NCBI RefSeq assembly: GCF_900496995.4 | Contig: NC_044012.1 | Span: forward strand, 26,797,606-26,861,605 | DNA: 64,000 nucleotides | Reading direction: 5' to 3' | Source: Aquila chrysaetos chrysaetos | Lineage: Eukaryota; Chordata; Aves; Accipitriformes; Accipitridae | Part shown: in pieces, positions 23,701-37,362 of the stretch | Layout: the number at the start of each line of letters is the position of its first letter | Position numbering within the stretch: position 1 is the stretch's first letter | Position numbers and translations under genes: made by a program | The notes under the pieces: generated by a model | What the model was told of the DNA's origin: nothing | Database searches by the model: none | The model's input: the letters and a program-made list of their open reading frames with translations, nothing else

Positions 23701-25684
23701 GCACAGGTATTTCAACAAAAGTTCTTACCTTCATCATAGCTCTTGGTCCTAAACATGTTCGGATAATGTCAGCAATAGTCTAGGAGGAACAAAAGAAATG
23801 AGGCAATACAGGAGGGCATCAGAAAGTCTAAAAAAACATAGTCTATATGAAATAAGCAGCCACTGCAAAATTTAAGTGACCCAATGACTCTGCAGTTGCT
23901 TAGATGCAGAAGTTAAGAATTGTGTGGGAATGAGAATACAGGGATTATAAGAGCACTGGCAAGACACTCAATTATTATTTAAATCGGCTATCAAAATTTA
24001 TACACTTTCAGATTTTGCAGAGAAAGAGGTTTTGGCGTGTTAAACCCCGCCATGTTCAGTTACATTGCACCCATTATTTTAACACTGAAAATTCATTTTC
24101 TATGCTGCTTCTACTCTGGATTTGTACAGACTAGAGAAAACATGTTTCAGATCCAGTTTTCCTTCTTAAATATATAAATACATATATATATATGCACACA
24201 TACTATAAAAAAAAAAATCAAAATAGCCTGACATGAGAATACGGTACCTTAGCAGCAGTGATGTTTCCAGTCTGGACTTTTCTTCCAGACTCACGTTTCA
24301 TATTCTGACCTAAAGCGCATAGGAAAAAAAAAAAAATTAAAGTATATAAGTTTAATCTGATCTTACTAGGAAGTCCAAGACTGAAAAAGTGATACTGACA
24401 GTACATTAAAGACACCCTCTCAGTCACGCACACTTGATATATGACCAGTTCTAAATTAAGAGTTTACAATATAAATATCACAGCCACTATTAAGAAAGCA
24501 TACAAGAGTTTCAGTGAAAAACAACATTCCTCATTATAACAGAATTCCTGATTAGCATCATAATTCAACTGAGACAAAACTTTGCAACCCTGAAATATAA
24601 CCTATTCCCCAAAGAAAATCAAACAGCAGTGACTCACTAGAACCCGCAAGGTCCCACAAACACTACGAACTGCTGCACAGTAGTTTTCAGTCAAAAAAAA
24701 GTTACAGATGCTCATGCACAGTAAGTGGAACGCTGGTTTAAAATTAAATTTTGTACATCAGTGTTGCTGGGCCTTTGGCACGTTAGGGTGAGTAGCCATT
24801 GCTGTATCACAGGCTCACAACCATGTTTGGGGACTAGCTGTCAAAAGGGTCTGCTCTAAAGAACATCTACACTTGGTGCTGCTTTTGTTTTATAACAAGC
24901 TTAGACTGGATGAGCATAATTTACTTCAAGAGCGGATGTTTGTGCATATAGATTTATAAGGCAGAACAAAAGAAAGCAACAGTAAAAGCAGCACAAAGAA
25001 TAGGGTAAGCAGGCCTATAGCAAAGGGGCCCTGGGCTACAACAGCCTGCCTCTTAGGTTAATGGTTAACAGAGCAGATGGAGAGCTGAGAATGAGAAACC
25101 CACGCAGAACCCCCCTCCGGGAAAGTCTCATATTGGAGGCTGGTGAGAGAATCACAAAGTGCAAGGGGTTCAAACGGGGCGGCACAAAGCAACGTGCTGA
25201 GAAACACACGAGGAGAAACACAGCTGAGAGAAGACATGATCTGCCAGGAGAGGTTTAAGGAGGAGCGGGGGCTCCGCTACCCTGAGATCTCTCTCGCAGG
25301 AAGCAAAGTGGGGCCACAGGCGGGGGGGGGGGGGGGGGGGGGGAGGAGGCACGGCCCATCAGGACAGGGCAATGCCTGCGGAGAGCCTGCGAGGACTGAG
25401 GAGACACAGTGAAGGGGGGAGCTCAGGGCGGCCGGGGGCGGGAGCCGGGGTCCAGCGGAGCGGAGGAGAGGCGGGGGGGTGGTCCCGGCTGGACCGGGGG
25501 TCTGGGAGGCAGCGCCGGGCCGCGAGGGGGAACCAACATGGCGGCGAGGAAGATGACAAGCAAAGGGGGACCCCCTCCTCTGTCCTCCGCTCCCCGCCCC
25601 CCCCCCCCTCCGGGAGCCCCCCGGGGGCCGGGCCGGCCGGCGGCAACACTCACTGAGCACGAGGACAGGGCGCGGGCCCATCAT
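17793..25684 (-). CDS. CCT3: CCT3, T-complex protein 1 subunit gamma, complete
   Basis: CCT3 is the gamma subunit of the cytosolic chaperonin TRiC/CCT, which folds actin and tubulin using ATP. Fourteen coding exons on the minus strand: 25654-25684, 24248-24309, 23729-23779, 23571-23633, 22879-22975, 22349-22466, 21972-22158, 21338-21487, 20732-20864, 20211-20292, 19905-20085, 19371-19616, 18644-18775 and 17793-17897. Phases are consistent throughout and total 545 residues, the same as human. Group II chaperonin motifs are present: [23 protein letters not shown], the ATPase motif [25 protein letters not shown] near residue 410 and [13 protein letters not shown] in the nucleotide pocket. The C-terminus ends [19 protein letters not shown]. 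The start [11 protein letters not shown] sits in a CpG island. No lesion was seen. Confidence 0.95.
22717..22741. repeat. A25 tract in CCT3 intron
   Basis: Twenty-five consecutive A residues on the plus strand (T on the CCT3 strand), about 250 bases beyond exon 6 and about 140 before exon 5. No attached SINE or LINE body was recognised. Confidence 0.8.
25322..25343. repeat. G22 homopolymer in CCT3 intron 1
   Basis: Twenty-two G residues in a row about 310 bases inside the first CCT3 intron. On the CCT3 strand it is a C run, which could act as an extended pyrimidine stretch or be a length-variable assembly site. Confidence 0.8.
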
Positions 25685-26290
25685 TGCGGCAGCTCAAGCG
25701 CGGCGCCCAGCGCGGAACCTTCTGGAGACAGCGAAGGCAAGGCGCACGCTCCGAGAACTGCCGCTTCACCCTGCCCCGCCTTCCGCCCCGCAATGACCAA
25801 TCCCGCACCGCGCCGCCGACCCGCCGTCCAATAAGGAGGCGGTGCTCCTCCTCCTCCTCCGCCTCTCTGGCGCTCACAGCGGGTTCGGTTGAGAAGCGAG
25901 GCCCCAGCGCATGGGGCCGCGGCGCGTTGGGCGGGGCCGCGTCGGACTGCGCATTGTGCGGGCTGCTGGCGCCGCGCGAATGGACGATGCTGGGGGGACT
26001 CACTGCACGTACGCAAAGGGGCCGGACGAGCAAACGTTGGGCGGTCGCATGTGGGACACTCTCCTGCCGCGCTCCCCGTTGCATCTGGAAGGTACCGCAG
26101 CCGCAATGCGGTGGCTCCACCGGTGAGCTGGGGGGCGGATCCTGTCTCCGAGAACCGTCTGTGGAAGGGAAGTCCTCAACGCTCACCCCCCTCCCTGTCA
26201 GCGCCGTGGTCTCGCCCATCCCGCGCCGCGGCTGCCTGCCGCGGGGCATGCTGGGAGGGACAGTTCCTGAGGCCGCGGCCGCCCCCCCGC
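25654..26290. promoter_or_regulatory. CCT3: CCT3 CpG-island promoter with a ZNF143-like site
   Basis: A CpG-dense block extending from CCT3 exon 1 about 0.6 kb upstream. At 26245-26265 the plus strand reads GGCATGCTGGGAGG followed by GACAGTT. This resembles the reverse of the ZNF143 SBS element, in which CCCAGCATGCC is the core. Long frames on both strands here reflect base composition, not genes. Confidence 0.55.
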
Positions 26291-26419
26291 GGCCTTCCCC
26301 AGCCGCTGCTCTGCCCTACCGCGGCCCCTTCGGCGCCTCAGAGGCAGAAGCGGAGCTGCCTGGTGGGACCTGAGACCCTCCCAGTGCCCTAGAGGCTTTG
26401 CTTTTCGCCTTGGAGTCCT

Positions 26420-27109
26420 CGGCCTGCAGCTGAGGCATCCCCACAGCAGCCATTTCTGTCACGGTGCACTTCGTCAGGCCCCTCCAGTTGTTCGGTGTTA
26501 ATTACAGGGAAAGAGGGTGCAAAACCAGTTCAGTTTGCCCTTTCACAGCCAGTGCGACTAGAAAAGTTTTCAGCTTGTCTGATTTTTTTCCCCCTCGAAT
26601 TGTTCTGCTCAATAACAAGGCTTTGTCTACTTCCCTCATAATTACTTGCTCTCTTCCAGCTCACATAGACCCCCCAACTGTTAGCCAGGAAGAAAAACAC
26701 ATAGAAGTAGGTTGGATGCATTAACCTTTGATAACCAACTGCTGCTTGACTATGGTGCTTTGCAGAGGAAATTCAACCCTCTTCTTTGTAAAAAGCTCTC
26801 AGCTTCTTAGGCCAAGGACAGGTATTTTCTCAGCGTTTGTGTGATGGGGTCCTAGTCTATCCTGGCACTGCAGCAAACCCTGCTGAGGTGTGGGAGAGAG
26901 AAGCCCAGCCTGTGGTTACACTGCCTCGGTGTACATCAATTTAAGCTCTGTGATGCTTTCCATAGTCTGCAGCTTGGATAAGCTCTGCATGGGTCAGCAG
27001 GGAAAGAAAAAAGTGGGTGTATGGAGAACTGTTGGCAAAGATTGGGAGCAGGGAACTTTGATAAAAGAAAGAGTATGATGTGGTACATGGAGCCAGTGGC
27101 TGGGACCCT
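26420..27109. other. CCT3-SSR2 spacer, nothing recognised
   Basis: About 0.7 kb of intermediate GC content. No exon with paired splice signals, RNA gene or transposon body was recognised. Confidence 0.45.
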
Positions 27110-27290
27110 GGAGAGGTGGATTCATGTGCTGTGTGGATGCCCCATCTCTGGAAGTGTTCCAGGCCAGGTCAGATGGGTCTCTCAGCAGCCTGGTCTAATG
27201 GAAGGTGTCCCTGCCCATGGCAGTGGGGTTGGAACTAGATGATCTTTAAGGTCCCTTCCAACCCAAACCATTCTACAATTCTATGATCTG
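27110..27290 (+). mobile_element. CR1 LINE 3'-end fragment
   Basis: Ends in GATGATCTTTAAGGTCCC then TTCCAACCCAAACCATTC and ATTCTATGAT, the characteristic CR1 3' tail. The upstream part (GCCTGGTCTAATGGAAGGTG, CCCATGGCAGTGGGGTTGGA) is CR1 3' untranslated sequence. It is heavily 5'-truncated and carries no reverse-transcriptase sequence, as is usual for CR1. Confidence 0.85.
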
Positions 27291-27670
27291 TGTGTGTGAG
27301 GAGGAATATGTGTACAGAGGTGTGGATTTGTGGTCCTTCTCCCACCAGAGTTCTGCAGGCAACTGCCTGAGAAACATGGAACAGGTGACCTCTCAAGGCT
27401 TTCTCCAGCACTGAAAATCGGGCCCTGTGGCTTTCTCTTTTGTTACTGGTTTTGCAACAGGGAGGTCAGGACATTTCCTAATCTGTCGGAAACAGAAGGG
27501 TGGAGCGTCTCTGGTGTGTGGTTAGTTAAGCAGAGCATCCCTGATACATGAAGGTATAGTTCTGGGGTCTGTGCACTAGGAGAGGCATCGCACCTGACGT
27601 TTGAGGAATTTAACACTGATCCTCCTCCCTGCTCTCCTCCTCTTCTCCCTCGTCGCTTTACAGAGCCTCT

Positions 27671-27808
27671 ATGCAGTTGGCAGCACTGGTGAGCTGGGTG
27701 GAGCTGCTGGCCATCCTCCTCTTCGGTGTGCTGCTGCTTCTTGTTGAAGTGCTCTTCCAAGCCATGGTGGTCATCAGGCTTCTGCTCTACATGCTTGTCA
27801 CTAACTGA
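27671..27808 (+). CDS. Candidate 45-residue membrane micropeptide
   Basis: The plus strand from ATG at 27671 to TGA at 27808 encodes 45 residues beginning MQLAALVSWVELLAILLFGV and ending IRLLLYMLVTN. Nearly the whole peptide is hydrophobic, enough for one long or two short membrane helices, with single acidic residues inside. Eight bases before the ATG is a strong acceptor, a run of more than 30 pyrimidines ending TTTACAG at 27662. A GTAAGC donor-like site lies at about 27914. That makes a spliced exon plausible. The start context is weak (CTCTATGC). I do not recognise the family. CTG-rich DNA gives hydrophobic frames by chance, and an antisense frame overlaps it, so this may be noncoding. 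Confidence 0.3.
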   Translation: MQLAALVSWVELLAILLFGVLLLLVEVLFQAMVVIRLLLYMLVTN

Positions 27809-27919
27809 AGACAAAGTGGGGAGGGCGCCTCTTTTTCCCCTTGTTCCCAGAGCTCTTGAAGAAGGGGACAAGAGGAGAATCACACCGACCTCAAGAACAG
27901 ATGGAGAGAAACGTAAGCA

Positions 27920-28440
27920 GTAGCCAAAGGAAGAGGGGAGGTATGGCTGCCTTCTGGCTTCCTATGTTGCATCCTTGCTTGGCAGCTTTGTTGTCTTCAC
28001 TCCCAAAGCAGTAACTTCAGCAATGGGCCTCCAGCAAACCCAAATCACAGGTTCAGGCTGCTTGTCCCCTTCCCCCTAAGGGGAAGCCGAGTCCTGCCAA
28101 GGTGCATTCCTTCAGCCTGCACCTCCCAGGTGCAAGCCTGTCCTGCCGCGTATCAAAACCCCAGCGAGCCGTGCCTGAGGCTCCAGGAGCTGCCCTGTGC
28201 AGGGCGGCTCCACTGCGGGGTCTGGGGTAGGGCGGGGGGCAGCGGGCAGCGCTCTGTTTTCCCCCGGAGGGTTTGGAAGCGGTATTTTTGGACTAAAACC
28301 TGGTGTTCTGCAGACAAGTGCTTCAACCCTCTTCCCCCGGAGGGAAGCCCCAGAGCGGCACGAGGCGGGGCAGCGGCAGCAGGAGGCCGGGCAGCGGCCG
28401 CAGAGACGGGCTCTGCGCAGGCGCGGAGGCCCCCCCCCCG
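27920..28440. other. Spacer and upstream part of SSR2 CpG island
   Basis: No gene recognised. GC content rises from about 28150 into the SSR2 promoter; the long frames here on both strands look compositional. Confidence 0.5.
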
Positions 28441-28460
28441 CCACTGGCGGGCGGGCTAAG

Positions 28461-28479
28461 ACTACATTTCCCAGGGTGC
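28461..28479 (+). promoter_or_regulatory. SSR2: ZNF143/SBS element in the SSR2 promoter
   Basis: ACTACATTTCCCAGGGTGC is a near-match to the consensus ACTACAATTCCCAGAATGC, the SBS element bound by ZNF143 (with THAP11/HCFC1) in vertebrate CpG-island promoters. An ETS-like CCATTTTCCGG follows at 28500-28510. The site is about 85-105 bases upstream of the first SSR2 donor site. Confidence 0.7.
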
Positions 28480-29700
28480 CGCAGGCCGCCGCCGAGGCGC
28501 CATTTTCCGGTCTGTCGTGCTTCCGCTGCCTCTGCGCTGACACGGCCTTCCGTGGGGCAGGGACGGTGAGGGACCGGGGGTAGTTGTAGGGCGGGGGGCT
28601 TCGTGGGGAGGGACTAGGGGTCGGGGAGGAATCCATGAAGGGAGGAGCTTGGTGGAGTGTCTCCCGATTTCTGGAGGCGGGGGGTCCTGGGAAGGGTCTG
28701 GCTTGGGGGTGGGTTTTGAGGGGATGTGAGGGACTAGCCAGGGTCTTCTGCTGGAGTGTTGGTGGCTGGGTCTCCTGCAGGCAGCGATCGGTGAAACTGG
28801 GCGGTTCTTTGGCATGGAGCAGTATCTCTGAGCTTACCTTTGGGTCTCTGGGCTGTGTGGGTGTGTAGGAGCAGCCTAGAGTGGAAATGCTGGAGTAGGG
28901 ACTGTGGCAAGGGAGTATTGAGGGGAAGGAAAGGTCCTGGGGCATAGAGAGTGGAGGCTCTCACATGTGAGCAGTTTTTGCATTTAAAAGCACTAACAAG
29001 TTTCCTAATGGGTTGCATATATAATGACGGTGTCTCCTTGTCTGCTTAGCAGGGCAGCTCCACAGGTGCTAGGCTCAGGGGAACTGGAACACGTGGCCTG
29101 AAGCAGGGACTTCTGGGGACCAAAAGGCCGCTGGAGGGAGTTGGTGGTACCTCAGTGGCTGGAAATAGGAAAGAATAACAAATGTTTGAAATGAGGAGCT
29201 AGTACTTTCTGATAAGAACAGAGAATTTGATGGGAAGAAGAGCTAACTGTGTTGTACAGCAATTAACTGGTAATTGCTAAAACTGGTGAAACTGTTAATT
29301 GCCAAAGCTTTTGCTCTGAAAGTTACTAGAAGAGGCTTTGTCGTCTGAGACCTTTGCCAATTACCGAGTTGTGATAAAGGGGAGTGATACTTGTTGGGGT
29401 TTTGAAAAGGGAGAAAACCGTTGTCTTTTTTCCGTGCCTGCTGATCTGGGACACTGCTGTGCCACTTCCTACATCCTTGTAGGAGAGCGCAGAGGTATTT
29501 CAGGGGCAGTTGCAAGACTTGTGTGGAACCATGGTAATTTTCTGCCAGCTTGTGATAATCCTTTATCAATATTGCTGTGAAGTATACAGGTGTTCGTGTC
29601 TTACTACACATGAATGCCTGAATTGTCTTGTTTAGTTGTCCTGTTTGTGTTCTTTTTGTAATTAAACTATGAATTACATTCCATTTTCTTTTGCTTCTAG

Positions 29701-31737
<2,037 letters not shown>

Positions 31738-32423
31738 GCAAAGTCAAATGCCACCAGCACCCCAGAGCTCAGGAAAGAACAAACATTAACCCACCCAGAA
31801 CTGCAGGTGTGTTGGGATCAGCAACAGTCCCCCCTGCAAAGCGCTGCCTGGGCTGTGCTTCAGCCCTGTTGGCAAGAGGGAATCAAGTGCTTCAATGGCA
31901 GTGATGTGTTGTCTTCCACATTTTTAAAAAGAAACAAGCAAACAAAAAAAAAACCCCAACCCCCTTGTCTGCATATTTGGAGCAGAGACCTGTCACTCCA
32001 TTGCAGACATAGTGCCAGCACGTCTGTGATGATACGAATGTGTTAACGTCCAGAGGAGCTTGCAGGGGGTGCAGCCCCGCAGTGTTTCTGATATCGGTGC
32101 TGCCTTTGGGGCTCCGTTGAGCCAAATGGGTCTTTGCCTGCTGCAGTCCTCTCAAATGTATTAAATCTCAGGGCCCCCCCCCTCTGAGTGCTGCCTGCCT
32201 TGCTGAAACATTTGTGAGAAGCAGCTCTATCTAGTGACAAAAACAGGTCTCCTTTTGAGAGATGCTTCTTAGAGCTGCTGCTTTGCTAAGTGGGGCATGG
32301 GAGGTCCCTGTAGATGCTTGTTCTCTAGGAAGCCCCATTGCATTTTGCTGAGCAGTTAACTAACTGCTGTGTTTTTGTTCTTTCTGGTTGCTCTGTTAAG
32401 GGTTGAGGTACTGAGGATTTTAT

Positions 32424-32429
32424 AATAAA
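32424..32429 (+). terminator. SSR2: SSR2 poly(A) signal AATAAA
   Basis: AATAAA in TATAATAAAATG, about 690 bases after the SSR2 stop. A weaker ATTAAA at about 32159 could serve a shorter form. Confidence 0.6.
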
Positions 32430-32799
32430 ATGAACACCATGAAAGAAGCCTGCCGTTCTTTTACCGAGAAGTCCTGGAGGTACCTGGCTGCCTTCAGAAG
32501 CAGCTAATGGGCATACAGTCAGTAAAATAAATCACTATTGATAAAATAAATGAAAGAGGGAAAAAAGGGCCCAGAAGGCCTTGTCCCTTGCACCAGCTTT
32601 CCTGACAACTCCAAGCCTTAGTATAAGATTTCTCTTCACAGCCGTAAGTAAATGTGGCTGCATGTTGAGCATTCATTTGTGCTTTTCCTACAGGAAAGGT
32701 GGTGGCACAGTGGGGGCCTGCAAGTGGTGAGAGGTGGTTGATTTCTGCTTTGGGCAGGGAGGCAGTGGCTGTTCATATGTAGCTGTGCTCCTGGGGCAC

Positions 32800-33869
32800 T
32801 GTGTGGCTCGGTGTGGCCAGTTGCTGGAGGCCAGGTGCCCACCAAAGCTGCTCTATCACTCCCCCCACCTCAGCCGGACAGGGGAGAGAAAATATAACAA
32901 AAGGGTCGTGGATCGAGATAAGAATGGGGAGAGATCATTCAATCAATTCCCGTCATGGGCAAAACAGGCTCGACTTAGGGAAAATTAACTTAATTTATTG
33001 CCAATCAAACCAGAGTAGGGTAATGAGAAATAAAACCAAATCTTAAAACACCTTCCCCCCACCCCTCCCTTCTTCCCAGGCACAGCTTCACTCCCAAATT
33101 CTCTACCTACCCCCCAGCAGTGCATGGGGACAGGAAATGGGGGTTGGAGTCAGTTCATCACATGTTGTCTCTGCCGCTCCTTCCTCCTCAGGGGTGGAAC
33201 TCCTCACACTCTTCCCCTGCTCCAGTGTGGGGTCCCTTCCACAGCAGACAGTCCTCCACAAACTTTTCCACTGTGAGTCCTTCCCACGGGCTGCAGTTCT
33301 TCACGAACTGCTCCAGCATGGGTCCCTTCCACAGGCTGCAGTCCTTCAGGAGCACACTGCTCCAGCGTGGGTCCCCCACGGGGTCACAAGTCCTGCCAGA
33401 AAACCTGCTCCAGCGTGGGCTCCTCTCTCCACGGGGCCACAGGTCCTGCCAGGAGCCTGCTCCAGTGTGGGCTTCCCACAGGGTCACAGCCTCTTTGGGG
33501 CATCCCCCTGCTCCGGTGTGGGGTCCTCCACAGGCTGCAGGTGGATATTTGCTCCGGCGCCTGGAGCACCTCCTCCTCCTCCTTCTTCACTGACCTGGGG
33601 GTCTGCAGGGCTGTTTCTCTCACATGTTCTCACTCCTCTCTCCGGCTGCAGTTTCTGTGCCCACTGTAACTTTTTTTCCTTTCTTAAATATGTTATCACA
33701 GAGGCACTACCACTATTGCTGATGGATTTGGCCTTGACCAGCAGCAGGTCCATCTTGGAGCCGGCTGGTATTGGCTCTATCAGACATGGGGAAGCTTCTA
33801 GCAACTTCTCACAGAAGCCACCCCTGTAGCCCCCCCGCTACCAAAACCTTGCCACGCAAACCCAATACA
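32800..33869 (+). mobile_element. Solo LTR, avian ERV family A, copy 2
   Basis: Same family and strand as 8839-9975, clearly alike from GCCAGGTGCCCACCAAAGCTG to the end CCCAATACA at 33869. The first 25-30 bases are diverged, so the left end is approximate and a target duplication could not be fixed. It starts about 370 bases after the SSR2 poly(A) signal. It contains the same internal array of about 60-base units. Fossil; no internal retroviral genes. Confidence 0.75.
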
Positions 33870-34330
33870 CCACTCAACAGCACGGTGCTGACAGCTGAGA
33901 AATCCTGGGCCGTGCTGGAGCAAACGCTGTGCCGCTGTTACCAGAGCAATATTTCCAAGCCAGGATTCCTCACGTCCTCACCCCAACCTTTGCTGCCACT
34001 GGCTGCACCCTCTCTTTCACCTGGCGAAGGCCCCAAGGCACGCTGGAGTGCATCAGGGAACTGCCAGGGCATTGGCAAAGCTCAGTGAAGGCCCAAGGAA
34101 ATTCCAGAGTGTGGCTGGGCCCTGGAAACGCCTGGCGAAGGCTCCAGTGAAACTAGAGGGAAGCAGGGCCCAGGCTTTGCTTGTGCACTGGCAGGGCCCT
34201 GCTGTTCTCTACAGTATCCCAGAGGTTTCACCAGGTTTTTCTGATGCCTGTGTGGGGCCCTGCTGCATTCCACAGAGCCCCTTGGCATTTGCTGGGCTTT
34301 TCCAACACCTGCTTCTGTCCTGAGTGCCTT
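33870..34330. other. Repeat-derived spacer, decayed
   Basis: GC-rich sequence with recurring CTGGCGAAGGC and GGCAAAGCTCAGTGAAGG phrases, so probably an old degenerate tandem repeat. No gene recognised. Confidence 0.35.
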
Positions 34331-34339
34331 GGAGGTTTG

Positions 34340-34530
34340 GCGGGACCTGGGCTCTGGCAAGGGTGAAGGTGAGGTGGTAGAGCAAGCGCAGAGTACAAGT
34401 GTTGGTAGGGCTGTGAAATGGCTGCCGAGGGAAGGTGAGGGCCAGCAACAACTTTCGGTCTCGGCCACTTCCCTGTGGGAGCCCGAGGTGGTGAGTTTTC
34501 TGTTTTGGAGCTGACAAGAACGAGGGGGTT
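34340..34530 (-). repeat. 178-bp satellite-like monomer (diverged)
   Basis: Minus-orientation copy of the monomer described at 47320-47900, recognised by GGGCTGTGAAATGGCTGCCG and GGTGAGGGCCAGCAACAACT. More diverged than the other copies. Confidence 0.55.
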
Positions 34531-34559
34531 GGTGAAGGTGAGGTTCTGCGCTTGCTCTG

Positions 34560-37362
34560 CCAACTAACTGGGCTCTGCTTGCGTTACGCCTTGTTCTATC
34601 TTTTTACATACCAATTGGCTGCGATGTAAGCTCAGCAGAACTAATGCATACATAACCATCAAATTTAATAAGCCTAACAAATTATACTTCAATGCTCTCT
34701 TAAGCAGTTTTTCCCTAACCATTCTTTCATGTCTGGGAGCCTTCCACACAAGTTAAAAAGGGTTCTTTATGTTTTTTTCAGGTATTTCATGCAGTATTTG
34801 AAGTTTACCTCAAATTTTATGTCCATTTCTATTCTCTGATCTTGGTCTGCATCTGTACAGCAAGTGGTGTATACATGTACCTTTCTTGAGTGATACGCAC
34901 ATAATTTAATGCCACTCTTTTGCAGGGCTATCCAGGATGTTTGTTTTACCTCGAAGGCTGAAATAGCATTACCCATCTCTTCATTACAGTAGATACGTTT
35001 ATGACAGCCCTTTATAATTCTGACACTCCTAGCCAGGGGAGAAATGTTTGTGCAAACTGGTGGAAGCCAGTTTGCCAAATATTTAACAAGTGGATTTTGC
35101 ACAGAGCATTTTATGCTTTGCTTGGTACGCTGGGGTAAGTTGTGCCTGTCATTCCAGAAGAGGTCTGGATGTATCGAAATATCAAGGAAAAAAACCCATA
35201 AAACCAAGCCAATCCTAAGGTACAGGTGTTAATCCAATTAACAGACAGCATCTAAGAGGCCTTAGAGCCACATACCCCCAATAATCCTTAATTTCTTAAG
35301 GTTTTATCATATAACAATTCTTACGAGTTAGTGTACGACCAGTAATAACATAAACCCAAATGCAAAATCCCAGAGTAAACAAAACTACAATTTCTAAAAA
35401 CAATCAACAGGTTCAGATGATAATAACAGGGTCATCAAAGTCTATTTGCAGGGTTGTAGATGGTACTTCTGTTGACATTTGATCAAAGCAAGTTCATCCA
35501 GATCACCCAGCTCTGCTGTGACAGGTGATACACTCCGCGTTGTGTTTGAAGACCGTGTGACCCTTTTGCACTGGGAAGTGCGGCTCCAGCTGAGCAGCCC
35601 TTGCACGTTACTGTAGCATTAGTAATTACCAGTAGCCGAGCAGGTCCCTTCCAGTGCAGCTGAAGCGTGATTTTTCACTGGTATACCTTCATGTAGACCC
35701 AGTCTCCAGATTTCAAGGAGGTACTTTAGTAGTGGGTTCTGGTAAAACTTCTTTCAGCTGTGTGTGGAAAGTCCTTAAACATTTCATTAATACCTGGCGA
35801 TGTTTTAGGAAAGCATTATCTGTTAGTTTTAACTTTGACTGCATGGGAGTTAAGGATGTTGTGTAAGACAGTCCCATAAGACAGTCCCATGGGTCTGCCT
35901 GTCAAAATCTCATGGGGCGACGGCCCATATTTTCTATTCACAATGCTTCTCGTATGCATCAATGGGAAAGGTAACACATCCAGATATTTCAGGCCAGTTT
36001 CTGCACAAATTCTTGCTCACTTGGTTTTAAAATCAGTTTTTCCTCTCTACAGCCCCACTGGCTTGGGGGTGATGGGCAAAATGACACTTAGGTTCTATTT
36101 GTAGGGTTACCCAAATTTTCTACATTACTTGTCCAGTAAAATGGGTGACCTATTGCTGTCTAGTGTTAGGGGAATATTAAACCCATGAATTAATTCTCTC
36201 AGCATTTTTTTTCCAACAGTTGTTTCATCTGCATGTTTACAAGGACAGGCCTCCATCCTGAGAACACATCTAAAATGACAAGGACGTGCTCAGAATTATT
36301 GCATTTAGGCATCTGAATAAAGTAAATTTGCAAATTTACAAATGGTCCCCACGGTTTAGGGTGTACAGCTATACTTGTCTTCTCCTTCTGTCTTACATTA
36401 CTTTGTTGAAAAGTTGTCCTAACAATATGAAGATTCAAGAATTTAAACAGTACTTTGTAGCAAGCTTCCGTCATTTACACCTTAATTTCTGACAAAATTA
36501 AAGCCCCTTCCTGATTGTTCAAGCTATAGAACTATCTGATTAATTAAAAATGTGTATGAATTATACAAATGCTAAATTTACGTGGACTATTAAAAAAAAA
36601 GAAATAATATTTAAAGTTCTTTAACTTTCCTTTTTCAGTGTTAGCTGTATCTTCAGATATACCAATGTTTTAATGATGTAGCCATTAGCTCAGTGACTTC
36701 ATTAAAGCATTCTATTGCTCTCATTCCATTCCAAAATAATGTTGAGAATAGACAAATAACTGAAAGTAGGCACACAAGAAAAATTGGGGGCAAACCAATC
36801 AAAAATTTGGAGCAAACTAATAGTGTCATACAGCTGTAGTCATCCCCTCTTTGCTGGTGTGAGCCACTGAATGGGTCACACGAGCACAGACAGGTCTATC
36901 TGTTAGTCTTCCCAAAGCCATTTTGCCTGTGGTTTGCTGTAGGGAGCTGTAAATCACTCCAGCCAGGCTCAGGGCAGGGGATTTCCTGCCTCTTTGGGCT
37001 GTTGTAGTACAATTAGTGGGAAGTGATAAAGGGAATGATAGCCTGAAATCAGGAGAGAAGGTTTTTTTCAAGCAATAGGGGAGTTTCCCACTCCTTTAGT
37101 ATCTTCGCAGTAATATCTCTTAGGGAGAAATCCCTGGGCACGTCACAGAAGTTTGCGCATCCCCACCTTCTTCATCATTAAAATCCTAATCTCAATCAGT
37201 GCTGGCTGAGGATTTAGTTTAGCTCATATTCAGTATGAATTGTAACTTTTAAAGCAAAGTTCCTGCTGCTTTGGTGAATGAGCCTGGCATCCCTGGCTCT
37301 CCGGCAGGGGGGTTATCTTTTGGAGCTGGGCTCTATCCAGATAAGAGAGTAAGTCAGGGACA
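34560..37362 (-). mobile_element. Endogenous retrovirus remnant: integrase and env-like region
   Basis: Minus-strand retroviral fossil. An integrase region is recognisable between about 36480 and 35560 (PWGPFVNLQI, VLVILDVFSGW, CHFAHHPQASGAVERK, then a C-terminal WKGPARLLVITNATV segment). Downstream on the same strand, 35207-34767, lies an open env-like stretch with no firm family match. The order integrase then env fits a retrovirus read leftward from the LTR at 37363-37790. It is broken in many places and old. Class is uncertain, probably class I-like by the integrase C-terminal style. Confidence 0.55.

Noticed and set aside
27443-27883. 146-codon antisense frame over the micropeptide candidate
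   Set aside because: No family similarity or splice support; it does, however, lower confidence in the sense micropeptide.
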